Assembly (NCBI RefSeq): GCF_000160535.1
Contig: NZ_GG704783.1
Span: 89,486-153,485 of the forward strand
Source of the DNA: Hallella bergensis DSM 17361
GTDB taxonomy: Bacteria; Bacteroidota; Bacteroidia; Bacteroidales; Bacteroidaceae
Direction of reading: 5' to 3'
DNA length: 64,000 bases
Shown: positions 48,369-56,178 of the stretch, piece by piece
Position numbering within the stretch: position 1 is the stretch's first letter
Layout: each line of letters opens with the position of its first letter
Position numbers and translations under genes: made by a program
Notes under the pieces: generated by a model
Database searches by the model: none
Told to the model about the DNA's origin: nothing
What the model saw: only the letters and a program-made list of their open reading frames with translations

Positions 48369-48835
48369 TCAGTGGCGTTGGCATCGTGGTTTGGACTCAT
48401 CAGTTTTTCCAGAGCCGACCCAAACTCTTCTTTGTCCATCAGGGGTAGAGCCTCTTGGGGCTTGTTGGGCCATATTTCGATGGTGTCGCCCATGCCCACG
48501 AAGCGCAGCGACTGGGTGATGCCTGCTGCTTGCAGGAAATCCCGGGGAATGAGAATGCGTCCGTTGGCGTCCATCGTTATGCTGGTCACACCGCTCACGA
48601 AGGTGCGGAAAACCATCTGTTGCTGGCGATCCCAGCGCGACAGCCGGGCACGCATCTCGTCCATGAGCGAGTTCCACACCGATTCGGGATAGATGATCAG
48701 CGTGTCTTCGAAGATGTCCTGACGCAACACAAGTCCGCTCTCGCCAGGTGCCATAAGCATCTTGCGAAATTGTGCGGGGAGGAAAGCCCTGCCTTTCGAA
48801 TCGATTTTTGCCTCAATATTACCTAAAAAGCGCAT
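48365..48835 (-). CDS. mraZ: Transcriptional regulator MraZ, 156 aa
   Basis: Two SpoVT/AbrB-like repeats: MRFLGNIEAKIDSKGRAFLPAQFRKML and GVTSITMDANGRILIPRDFLQAAGI. The family binds repeats upstream of itself and regulates the dcw cluster. It has the usual length (about 150) and is the first gene of the operon. A -7 box lies 29 bp upstream. Direct mraZ-binding repeats (TGGGN-type) are not clearly visible in the upstream gap, though GGGG/CCCC runs such as TTCCCCACTTTCC and TTTTCCCCAC occur (48882-48908). Confidence 0.96.
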   Translation of the reverse strand: MRFLGNIEAKIDSKGRAFLPAQFRKMLMAPGESGLVLRQDIFEDTLIIYPESVWNSLMDEMRARLSRWDRQQQMVFRTFVSGVTSITMDANGRILIPRDFLQAAGITQSLRFVGMGDTIEIWPNKPQEALPLMDKEEFGSALEKLMSPNHDANATE

Positions 48836-48863
48836 GCGAACATCTTTATTGTAAATTTGCCTT

Positions 48864-48871
48864 CAAAGATA
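48864..48871 (-). promoter_or_regulatory. mraZ -7 box
   Basis: Minus-strand TATCTTTG, an exact TAnnTTTG match, ends 29 bp before the mraZ ATG. The region 20 bp upstream lacks a clear TTTG. The C-rich CCCCACTTTCC and CCCCAC repeats just upstream could be operators. Confidence 0.5.
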
Positions 48872-49214
48872 CACAAAATTCCCCACTTTCCACCACTTTT
48901 CCCCACTAAATTTTAATTTCACCCTTGATTTGATGATATTGTGGCTTTTTGGCACTTTTTTGCGCGTACGGGTCAACGAACAGATTTGGTCTGGCAGATG
49001 CCCAATGACGCCGTGGGAAGCGGAAGTATGAGCGTTCTCGTAAGGTTGAAAATTACTTGTATAAAAGTTTACAAAGTTGTTCAAATTCTGCGTCTATTCA
49101 TAAATGGATTTTGCTTTTTTCTAAATTTGCTCAAATAAATGAGTTTTCTACAAACTATTGATTGATGGGGTGTTGTATTTATTTTAGAATTATCGTCTCC
49201 GTAAAGTTTCCCAA

Positions 49215-49346
49215 GTGCCTTGCGATAAGGGCTTAAACGCAGGATGAAAAGGCTTCGGTCGCGTGATGTTCAGGCTGCAATCGCACGGCGAAAGAGGCTT
49301 TGTCGCAGGGTCATCAGGACTTGATCGCAGCATTCCGACGGCATAA
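49215..49346. repeat. 22-bp degenerate tandem repeat, 6 units (TCGCA...AGGCTT type)
   Basis: Units start at 49215, 49237, 49259, 49281, 49303 and 49325. Most start TCGCA and end near AGGCTTnnA, with variable middles. The period is exactly 22 bp. Confidence 0.8.
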
Positions 49347-49638
49347 AAGGACTGCTTTTGATTCTTTGTTTACAAATCGAGATGATTTTCATGCTGGAAG
49401 AGATGGCGTGCCAGGCCTGTTTTTTGGGATATATATTTTACAGGTTGATGACTCCCTGCACCGATTCATGAGCGGGTGCGCATGCATGACGGCAGTTACA
49501 GATAGGTAGCGACGGACAGGAAAGAGCGGTGGGGGAACGTGGGATGGTTTCTGTCGGAGACGGCATAGAACGCATGGGATGATGTTTTGTTTCGTTTAGA
49601 TTTCATTTCATGCAAATGCCAAACTTTTTCGCACTAAA

Positions 49639-49671
49639 TTTGAGTATTTAGAAAAAGATGTGTTATTTTTG
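49639..49671 (+). promoter_or_regulatory. Promoter of the glsA-like gene
   Basis: TTTG (49639-49642) and TATTTTTG (49664-49671) are 21 bp apart. The ATG at 49696 follows after about 20 nt of leader, which rules out an upstream ATG at 49660. Confidence 0.72.
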
Positions 49672-49695
49672 CAATTGCTTACTATATTGCGAACG

Positions 49696-50550
49696 ATGAG
49701 TGAAAGCATGGAAAAAACAATTGACATTGACCAGATATTGAGGAGCAAGATGGGCAGCAAGGCGAAGTATTTGCCGGGATTTGTTGTCAATTGGCTGAAA
49801 CGGTTGGTTCACGAGGACGAAGTGAATAAGTTCTTGTGGGAGAGCCGTGGCAAGCAGGGTACGGAATGGCTCGAGGAGTGTGTGAAGTATCTCGACATGC
49901 ATGTCACCATCGAAGGAAAGGAAAACCTGCCCGACAAGAACGACGGTAAACTCTACACGTTTGTGTCCAACCACCCCTTGGGAGGGCAGGATGGCGTTTG
50001 TCTGGGTGCCATCATCGGCAAGCATTATGACGGCAAATTCCGCTACCTTGTCAACGATTTACTGATGTTTCTTCCCGGTTTGAAGCCCGTGAGCATTGGT
50101 ATTAACAAAACCGGAAGGCAGGGGCGAAACTTTCCCCGAATGGTGGAGGAAGGTTTCAATAGCGACAACCATATATTGATGTTCCCGGCAGGATTGAACT
50201 CTCGCGATATCGACGGCGTTATCCGAGATTTGCCTTGGAAGAAAACATTCATCACCAAAAGTGTGGAACACCATCGTGACGTGGTGCCCATCTATTTCAG
50301 CGGGCGCAATTCCAAGCGATTTTACCGACTGGCCAAATGGCAGAAGAAGCTGGGGCTGAAGGTGAATATAGCCATGCTCTTCTTAGTTGACGAAATGTAT
50401 AGGAACGTCCACAAGAATTATCGTATTGTCATTGGAAAGCCTATTCCATGGCAGACGTTTGATGAGAGCAAAACACCGATGGAATGGGCACAATTTGTAC
50501 AAGATAGGGTTTACGACCAAGCCGGACCGGCCGGCTTGCGTGCGGAGTAG
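49696..50550 (+). CDS. glsA: Phospholipid-type O-acyltransferase, GlsA-like, 284 aa
   Basis: PlsC-like acyltransferase: the HX4D motif is NHPLGGQDGVCLG (His-Pro-Leu-Gly-Gly-Gln-Asp), followed by MFPAGLNSRDIDGVIRDLPWKKTF, the glycerol-acyltransferase block that holds the second motif. In Bacteroides thetaiotaomicron, glsA adds a second fatty acid to acyl-glycine to form glycine lipid, and glsB lies beside it. Here the next gene, 12 bp downstream, is glsB-like, so glycine lipid synthesis is inferred. The start at 49696 is set by the promoter; ATG at 49708 is another option. Confidence 0.8.
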   Translation: MSESMEKTIDIDQILRSKMGSKAKYLPGFVVNWLKRLVHEDEVNKFLWESRGKQGTEWLEECVKYLDMHVTIEGKENLPDKNDGKLYTFVSNHPLGGQDGVCLGAIIGKHYDGKFRYLVNDLLMFLPGLKPVSIGINKTGRQGRNFPRMVEEGFNSDNHILMFPAGLNSRDIDGVIRDLPWKKTFITKSVEHHRDVVPIYFSGRNSKRFYRLAKWQKKLGLKVNIAMLFLVDEMYRNVHKNYRIVIGKPIPWQTFDESKTPMEWAQFVQDRVYDQAGPAGLRAE

Positions 50551-50562
50551 CCCCAACCAATA

Positions 50563-51549
50563 ATGATTATGCAAGAAGAAATTATCAAACCGATAAGCAA
50601 GGATTTACTGAAGAGTGAGCTGCCCCCCGATCGTTTGCTCCGCACGACCAATAAGAGTCACAACGACATATATATCGTCAGTGCTCACACGGCACCCCAT
50701 GTGATGCAGGAAATCGGACGTCTGCGCGAGATTGCTTTCCGCACGGCAGGCGGAGGAACGGGCAAGTCGGTGGATATCGATGAGTTTGACACGATGGAAA
50801 ACGGATGCATGCAACTCATTGTGTGGAATCCGGAGGCCGAGGAAATCATAGGTGGTTATCGCTACTTGTTCGGCGACAGGTGGCGGCTGGATGCCGATGG
50901 ACAGCCTAATTTAGCCATGAATCACATGTTCAGGTTTTCCGAGAAGTTTATGAAGGAGTATGCTCCCTATACGGTAGAACTTGGACGCTCGTTTGTCTCG
51001 CTGGAATATCAGAATGTAAGAAAGAATACCAAGTCCATCTTTGCTTTGGACAATCTGTGGGATGGATTGGGGGCGCTGACTGTCATCAATCCCGACTGTA
51101 AGTATTTTCTTGGCAAGATGACGATGTATCCGTCGTTCGTGCGTCGTGGCCGGGATATGATTCTATACTTCCTTAACAAGCATTTTGGCGACGACGAACA
51201 GCTTGTTGTCCCGATAGAACCGCTGAAAACAGAGTCTTCCCGGGAGGAGTTCGAACATTTGTTATGTGAGGATGATTTCAGGAAAGATTACCGAATCCTG
51301 AATCGTGAGGTGCGTAACTTGGGGTTTAATATTCCTCCGCTTATCAATGTCTACATGAATCTAAGCCCCACCATGAAGTTTTTTGGCACGGCCATCAACT
51401 ATGAGTTTGGCGATGTGGAGGAGAGCGGAATCCTGATAGCCATGGACGAAATATTCGAAGAGAAGCGCATTCGTCATGTCAACAGTTTCGTCAAGGAGCA
51501 CCCCGAAGCCCTCAAGCTGCCGGGAAGACCCAACAACGTGATGTTCTAG
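50563..51549 (+). CDS. glsB: GNAT-type N-acyltransferase, GlsB-like, 328 aa
   Basis: Hemolysin-type N-acyltransferase: 'IGRLREIAFRTAGGGTGKSVDIDEFDTMENGCMQLIVWNPEAEEIIGGYRYLFG' and 'ELGRSFVSLEYQNVRKNTKSIFALDNLWDGLGALTVINPDCKYFLGKMTMYPSF' match the Bacteroides glsB family, which acylates glycine with 3-hydroxy fatty acids. Length fits. It shares a transcript with the preceding glsA-like gene. In B. thetaiotaomicron loss of glsB removes glycine lipids and weakens stress tolerance; the same role is inferred here. Confidence 0.82.
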   Translation: MIMQEEIIKPISKDLLKSELPPDRLLRTTNKSHNDIYIVSAHTAPHVMQEIGRLREIAFRTAGGGTGKSVDIDEFDTMENGCMQLIVWNPEAEEIIGGYRYLFGDRWRLDADGQPNLAMNHMFRFSEKFMKEYAPYTVELGRSFVSLEYQNVRKNTKSIFALDNLWDGLGALTVINPDCKYFLGKMTMYPSFVRRGRDMILYFLNKHFGDDEQLVVPIEPLKTESSREEFEHLLCEDDFRKDYRILNREVRNLGFNIPPLINVYMNLSPTMKFFGTAINYEFGDVEESGILIAMDEIFEEKRIRHVNSFVKEHPEALKLPGRPNNVMF

Positions 51550-51573
51550 GGTTTGCCTGCAAGTCGCAGCCCG

Positions 51574-52911
51574 CTACACAATCGGTAGCGACAGACCGTT
51601 TATTTTCTGATAGATGTCGAGTGCATAGACATCTGTCATGCCACTGATGTAGTCGAGAACAGCCATAATTCGTGTTTCAAGGTTCTCGCTTTGGATTTCA
51701 TATTGACTACTGAATCGCTCGATAAGTTGCTTGCTGTGAAACTGGTCGGGTTTTACGGCGGCTTCGATGAGCCGCTGCATCAACGTTTCCATAATTTTGT
51801 AACCGCTCAGTTCCACGTCGAGTACGGGTTTACTGCGATAAATTCTCTTGTAGGCAAGCTCGGCACAACGTTTGTAAGCCATGCGCTGTGGGTAGGCGAT
51901 GTTCTCGATGAGACTGCCCCGGAACGTGCCGTTTAGGATTTCCTCTTCGTGTTCCAGAAATGTTTTCACACACTCGTTTTGCAAGATACCCACGGCGCAG
52001 GCGCGCATGTAGACAATCTGTTCGTTGATATCGCTGACGCCTTCTTCATCCAAACGTTTGCGTATGGAGGTTTGCGTAGGCTGATCGAAGAAGCTCAGGA
52101 GCAGATCCGCAGTTTCTCCATGTGACAGGATCTTGAGCTTGTGGGAGTCTTCAATGTCCATGATTTGGTAACAGATGTCGTCAGCGGCCTCCATCAAATA
52201 GACCAGCGGATGGCGCACGTAGGCAGGTGGTTCGCCGGGCTTGGAGGTGCGAATAATGCCCAATTCATCGGCTATTTTTTGATAAATGTCGGCTTCCGAT
52301 GAGAAGAATCCGAACTTGCCGTGCTTGCCTGCGGCACCGCTTGCGAACGGATATTTCACGATAGACGCCAGTGTGGAGTAGGTCATGACAAAGCCGCCGG
52401 CCCTGCGACCCCTGAAACGATGGGTCAATAGTCGGAAGGCATTGGCATTTCCCTCGAAGTGTGTGATGTCTTCCCAAAACTCCGGCGACACCTTGTCCTG
52501 AAGGAACATTCCCTCGCCTTCGGTGAAATAGGTCTGTATGGCTTTCTCGCCGGAATGGCCAAACGGTGGATTGCCCATGTCGTGAGCCAAGCCTGCGGTG
52601 TGAACGATGGTGCCGATTTCCTCAAAGAGTGTACCTCGAAGTTCCGGGTATTTTTTGACAAGGCGGCTTGCTACGTCATCACCTAATGATTTGCCGAGTG
52701 ATGAAACCTCGAGGGAGTGGGTGAGTCGGTTGTGTACAAACACGCTTCCGGGGAGCGGGAAAACCTGAGTCTTGTTTTGTAGGCGGCGGAACGGAGCCGA
52801 ATAGATGAGACGGTCGCCGTCTCGCTTGAATTCAGAGCGGTCGTCAAGACGTGTGGGGTGCCGGTCTTCCTGTCCAAATCTTTTGTTGGAGATGAGTTGT
52901 TTCCAGTTCAT
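51574..52911 (-). CDS. dgt: dGTP triphosphohydrolase (dGTPase), 445 aa
   Basis: HD-domain enzyme that hydrolyses dGTP to deoxyguanosine and triphosphate. 'DRDRLIYSAPFRRLQNKTQVF'-type segment (here DGDRLIYSAPFRRLQNKTQV), NRLTHSLEVSSLGKSL (first His), and the HD pair in TAGLAHDMGNPPFGHSGEKAI are family hallmarks, followed by EGNANAFRLLTHRF. ATG at 52911 (MNWKQLISNKRFGQEDRHP) is chosen; the longer frame upstream is antisense to dut and lacks conservation. It converges with the glsAB-like pair. Confidence 0.93.
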   Translation of the reverse strand: MNWKQLISNKRFGQEDRHPTRLDDRSEFKRDGDRLIYSAPFRRLQNKTQVFPLPGSVFVHNRLTHSLEVSSLGKSLGDDVASRLVKKYPELRGTLFEEIGTIVHTAGLAHDMGNPPFGHSGEKAIQTYFTEGEGMFLQDKVSPEFWEDITHFEGNANAFRLLTHRFRGRRAGGFVMTYSTLASIVKYPFASGAAGKHGKFGFFSSEADIYQKIADELGIIRTSKPGEPPAYVRHPLVYLMEAADDICYQIMDIEDSHKLKILSHGETADLLLSFFDQPTQTSIRKRLDEEGVSDINEQIVYMRACAVGILQNECVKTFLEHEEEILNGTFRGSLIENIAYPQRMAYKRCAELAYKRIYRSKPVLDVELSGYKIMETLMQRLIEAAVKPDQFHSKQLIERFSSQYEIQSENLETRIMAVLDYISGMTDVYALDIYQKINGLSLPIV

Positions 52912-53052
52912 AACACTAATGTTGGTATGTGTGGTGTCTTTATTGTCGATAGGGGTATCTGTTACAAAGTTACCGCTTATTCTCCTATTTTCTTTCTTTT
53001 TAATAATTAAAATGTAGTAATGTGCCCATAATTCATTACTTTTGCATTCTAT

Positions 53053-53490
53053 ATGGTAAAGATAAAAGTTGTAAACAAAGGGCATCAGCCACTTCCGGCG
53101 TATGCTACTGCGCAAAGTGCGGGCATGGATCTGCGTGCGAGTCTCGACGAGTCGGTTGTGCTGAAACCGATGGAACGTCGCCTGATTCCCACGGGCTTGC
53201 ACATCGCTTTGCCCGAGGGATTTGAGGCGCAGGTACGCCCGAGAAGCGGACTGGCGCTGAAACGAGGCATCACGGTGTTGAATTCGCCCGGAACAATCGA
53301 TGCTGATTACAGGGGCGAGGTGATGGTGTTGCTCGTCAATTTCTCGCAGGAAGACTTTACAGTCAACGATGGCGAGCGCATTGCACAGATGGTGATTGCT
53401 CGTTATGAGCAGGCTGAAATGGAAGTTGTCGAAGTGCTCGATGAAACGGAGAGAGGCACGGGAGGATACGGTCACACGGGTGTGAAATGA
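53053..53490 (+). CDS. dut: Deoxyuridine 5'-triphosphate nucleotidohydrolase (dUTPase), 145 aa
   Basis: Trimeric dUTPase that removes dUTP and makes dUMP. Motifs: [24 protein letters not shown] (residues 60s), [45 protein letters not shown]. All five are present and in order. A -7 box TACTTTTG (53037-53044) lies nine bases before the ATG, implying a very short leader. dgt (divergent) and dut together both affect dNTP pools. Confidence 0.97.
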   Translation: MVKIKVVNKGHQPLPAYATAQSAGMDLRASLDESVVLKPMERRLIPTGLHIALPEGFEAQVRPRSGLALKRGITVLNSPGTIDADYRGEVMVLLVNFSQEDFTVNDGERIAQMVIARYEQAEMEVVEVLDETERGTGGYGHTGVK

Positions 53491-53500
53491 TAATGGGAAT

Positions 53501-55291
53501 ATGAGAAAACTGCGTAGACATCTGGCTTTTGTTCTCTTGGCCATGCTGGTGCTGACTGGCGTGGTTCGGCCTGCCACAGCCTTGGCTGTGAAAGGTGGGG
53601 CGTCATCGGGTTTGAAAGATGCCAAAGTCGATATGACGGGTTATACGGGTTATACGGATCGTATGCGGTATAACTACTTTTTCCTGGAGGCGGTGCGTTG
53701 TCAGAATGCCGGACAATATGCAGCAGCATTCGATTTGCTGAACCATTGCTTAGAAATCAATCCCGGAGCGGCGGAAGCTTACTATATGCGTGCTCGCTAT
53801 TTCTCCCAGCTTCGTAAAGACAGCCTGGCTTTAAACGATCTGGAAACAGCCGCCCAACTGAGGCCGAACAATGACACCTATCAGGAAAAGGTGGCTCAGT
53901 TCTATATCGGCATGGGCAACTATGACAAGGCCGTTGAGACATACGAGCGGTTGTATGCGGTGCAACGCGACCGCAGCGATGTGTTGAATATCCTCGTCCA
54001 ACTCTACAAACAGCAGAAGGAATATGACAAAATGCTCCATACCATCGATCGGTTGGAGCGCATAGAGGGGGAGAATGAGCAGTTTGCTTTGGCCAGAATG
54101 AGTGTTTATGAACTCAAGGGAGATACCAAAAACGCATACAAAACCCTCAAGAAGTTGGCCGATACTCATCCCAATGACTTGACATACAGTATTATGTTGG
54201 GCAATTGGCTCATGCACAACAAAAAGAAAAAAGAGGCATATCGGCTTTTCAGCAAGGCCTTGGAAGCTGAGCCTGAGAACACGTATGCACAAAGTTCGAT
54301 GTACGACTACTATCGTGCGGCAGGACAAGACGAGCAGGCTAATGAGATGATGGAGCGTATATTGTTGGGCAAGGACACTCCTGCTGACAGTCGGATGCAG
54401 TTTATTCGTCAGGCCATTCGGGAAAATGAGCAGCAGGGCGGTGACTCCCTGAAGATGATCGGGCTCTTCGATCGTATGCAGCAGGCACTACCGAAAGATG
54501 CTGCCGTGGCCGAAATGAAAGTGGCTTACTATACGCTCAAAAAGATGCCTGAGGATGAAATCAACCAAGCCCTGACCGATTTGCTGGAGCTTGCACCGGA
54601 TAATGGCGGGGCGCGATTCCAGTTGATACAGAATAAATGGGCCAAGCAAAACTGGAAGGAAGTGGCCGAACTGAGCGAGCCGGGAATGCTGTATAATCCC
54701 GATGAAATGGCCTTTTATTACTTCACAGGACTTGCCCGTTATTATCAAAAGGATGATGCGGGAGCACTTGATGCCCTGCAGCGGGGGACAGCGGAAATCA
54801 ATTCCAAGAGCGATCCATCCATTGTGAGCGACTTCTATGCCATCATGGGAGATATATACCACAGCCGTGGAGAAAAAGAAAAAGCCTATGCGGCCTTTGA
54901 CAGTTGCCTGCAATGGAAGCCTGACCATATCATGACGCTCAACAACTATGCCTACTACCTCTCGATAGAAGGTGGTGACTTGAAGCGGGCGGAGGAAATG
55001 AGTGCCAAGGCGGTGAAGGCAGAGCCAAAGAACCCAACCTATCTCGACACATACGCTTGGGTACTTTATTGCCAGAAGCGATATGAAGAAGCCCGGATTT
55101 ATATTGACCAGGCATTGAAATACAGCGAGGATTCGACGTTCAGCGCCGATGTTCTGGAACATGCCGGAGATATTTATATCAAGACGGGACACACCGAAGA
55201 GGCATTGCAAATGTGGCAAAAGGCCATCGACGCCGGGGGAAATGCAACGGTGTTGAATGAAAAAAGAAAACGTTATACCAAGAGCAAATGA
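53501..55291 (+). CDS. Tetratricopeptide-repeat protein with signal peptide, 596 aa
   Basis: N-terminal signal peptide (LRRHLAFVLLAMLVLTGVVRPATALA), then repeated 34-residue helical pairs such as YDKAVETYERLYAVQRDRSDVLNILVQLYKQQKEYDKM, ALEAEPENTYAQSSMYDYYRAAGQDEQANEM and EKAYAAFDSCLQWKPDHIMTLNNYAYYLSI. It is thus exported to the periplasm and works as a protein-binding scaffold. It overlaps the DUF4292 lipoprotein gene by 4 bp, which overlaps the EnvC-like gene by 4 bp: one coupled envelope operon. The partner is unknown. Confidence 0.85.
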   Translation: MRKLRRHLAFVLLAMLVLTGVVRPATALAVKGGASSGLKDAKVDMTGYTGYTDRMRYNYFFLEAVRCQNAGQYAAAFDLLNHCLEINPGAAEAYYMRARYFSQLRKDSLALNDLETAAQLRPNNDTYQEKVAQFYIGMGNYDKAVETYERLYAVQRDRSDVLNILVQLYKQQKEYDKMLHTIDRLERIEGENEQFALARMSVYELKGDTKNAYKTLKKLADTHPNDLTYSIMLGNWLMHNKKKKEAYRLFSKALEAEPENTYAQSSMYDYYRAAGQDEQANEMMERILLGKDTPADSRMQFIRQAIRENEQQGGDSLKMIGLFDRMQQALPKDAAVAEMKVAYYTLKKMPEDEINQALTDLLELAPDNGGARFQLIQNKWAKQNWKEVAELSEPGMLYNPDEMAFYYFTGLARYYQKDDAGALDALQRGTAEINSKSDPSIVSDFYAIMGDIYHSRGEKEKAYAAFDSCLQWKPDHIMTLNNYAYYLSIEGGDLKRAEEMSAKAVKAEPKNPTYLDTYAWVLYCQKRYEEARIYIDQALKYSEDSTFSADVLEHAGDIYIKTGHTEEALQMWQKAIDAGGNATVLNEKRKRYTKSK

Positions 55292-56178
55292 AGATAACGA
55301 GCAGAATACTATTGATGTGTGTGGCCTTGCTGATGGCTTCTTGCGGTGCCAAGAAGGCCATGGTCAAAGATTCCTCCGTTGGGGAAGCGGGTGTGGCAAC
55401 CAAGGGCACGTCTGCCATTTCGCGTGAATTGGCCTTTGTTCAGAAGGTGAGCGACCAGAAGATATATGCCAAGAACATAGTTGCCGACATGAGATTTACT
55501 GCCCAAATGGGAAGTCGCAACATTTCTGTGCCGGGTGCTCTCCGTATGCGAAAAGATGAGGTGATACGGTTGCAACTGTTTATTCCGCTGCTTGGCAGTG
55601 AGGTGGGAAGACTGGAATTCACACCCGACTATGTGCTTGTGATAGACAGAATACATAAGCAATACGTTAAGGGAGACTACAATCAGATTGATTTTTTAAA
55701 AGCTAACGGACTGAACTTCTATTCATTACAGGCTTTGTTTTGGAACCAATTGCTGTTGCCAGGAGTTGCACAAGTGCGTGAAGGTGACTTGAGAAAATTC
55801 AAGGTCGAACTCCAAGAAGCGGGGCAGGAAGTGCCTGTGAGCCTGCAGAATGGTAACATGAACTATGTGTGGAAAGCCAATCGCGAGAGTGGGCTCATCA
55901 ATGAAGCAATGGTGAGCTACAACAGTGCACGTCACGGCAAATCGGATTTGCTGTGGAAATATGCAGACTTTCTGCCGATAGGGTCGAAGAAATTCCCCGG
56001 AAATCAGGAGTTTTCGTTTGAGACGACATCAACTGATAAACTGCAGAAGATGACTGTGAAGCTGGAAATGGATAAACTGAGGACCTCGGATGACTGGGAA
56101 ACCCGTAGCACGGTTTCCACCAGATATAAGGAGATGGATGCCAAGCAGATCCTTGGCAAACTACTTGATATGCAATGA
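55288..56178 (+). CDS. DUF4292 outer-envelope lipoprotein, 296 aa
   Basis: Lipoprotein signal with lipobox LLMASCG (ILLMCVALLMASCGAKKAM), so the Cys is lipidated. The rest is LolA/LolB-like beta structure (VADMRFTAQMGSRNISVPGALRMRKDEVIRLQLFIPLLGSEVGRLEFTPDYVLVIDRIHKQYVKG), typical of the Bacteroidetes DUF4292 family. Function is not established; a lipid- or lipoprotein-handling role is suggested by fold. It is translationally coupled on both sides. Confidence 0.85.
   Translation: MKITSRILLMCVALLMASCGAKKAMVKDSSVGEAGVATKGTSAISRELAFVQKVSDQKIYAKNIVADMRFTAQMGSRNISVPGALRMRKDEVIRLQLFIPLLGSEVGRLEFTPDYVLVIDRIHKQYVKGDYNQIDFLKANGLNFYSLQALFWNQLLLPGVAQVREGDLRKFKVELQEAGQEVPVSLQNGNMNYVWKANRESGLINEAMVSYNSARHGKSDLLWKYADFLPIGSKKFPGNQEFSFETTSTDKLQKMTVKLEMDKLRTSDDWETRSTVSTRYKEMDAKQILGKLLDMQ

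Larger units (their letters stand above)
48836..49695. other. 860-bp gap between mraZ and glsA-like genes
   Basis: Contains the mraZ -7 box, a 22-bp tandem repeat array (49215-49346) and the glsA-like promoter (49639-49671). Between these no gene of convincing composition was found on either strand. Confidence 0.5.

Noticed and set aside
49215-49346. CRISPR array
   Set aside because: Repeats are tandem without spacers, short and degenerate, and no cas genes occur in the window.
52912-53625. N-terminal extension of dGTPase of about 238 residues
   Set aside because: It is antisense to dut and the start of the TPR gene, has no conserved content, and the family start is ATG at 52911.
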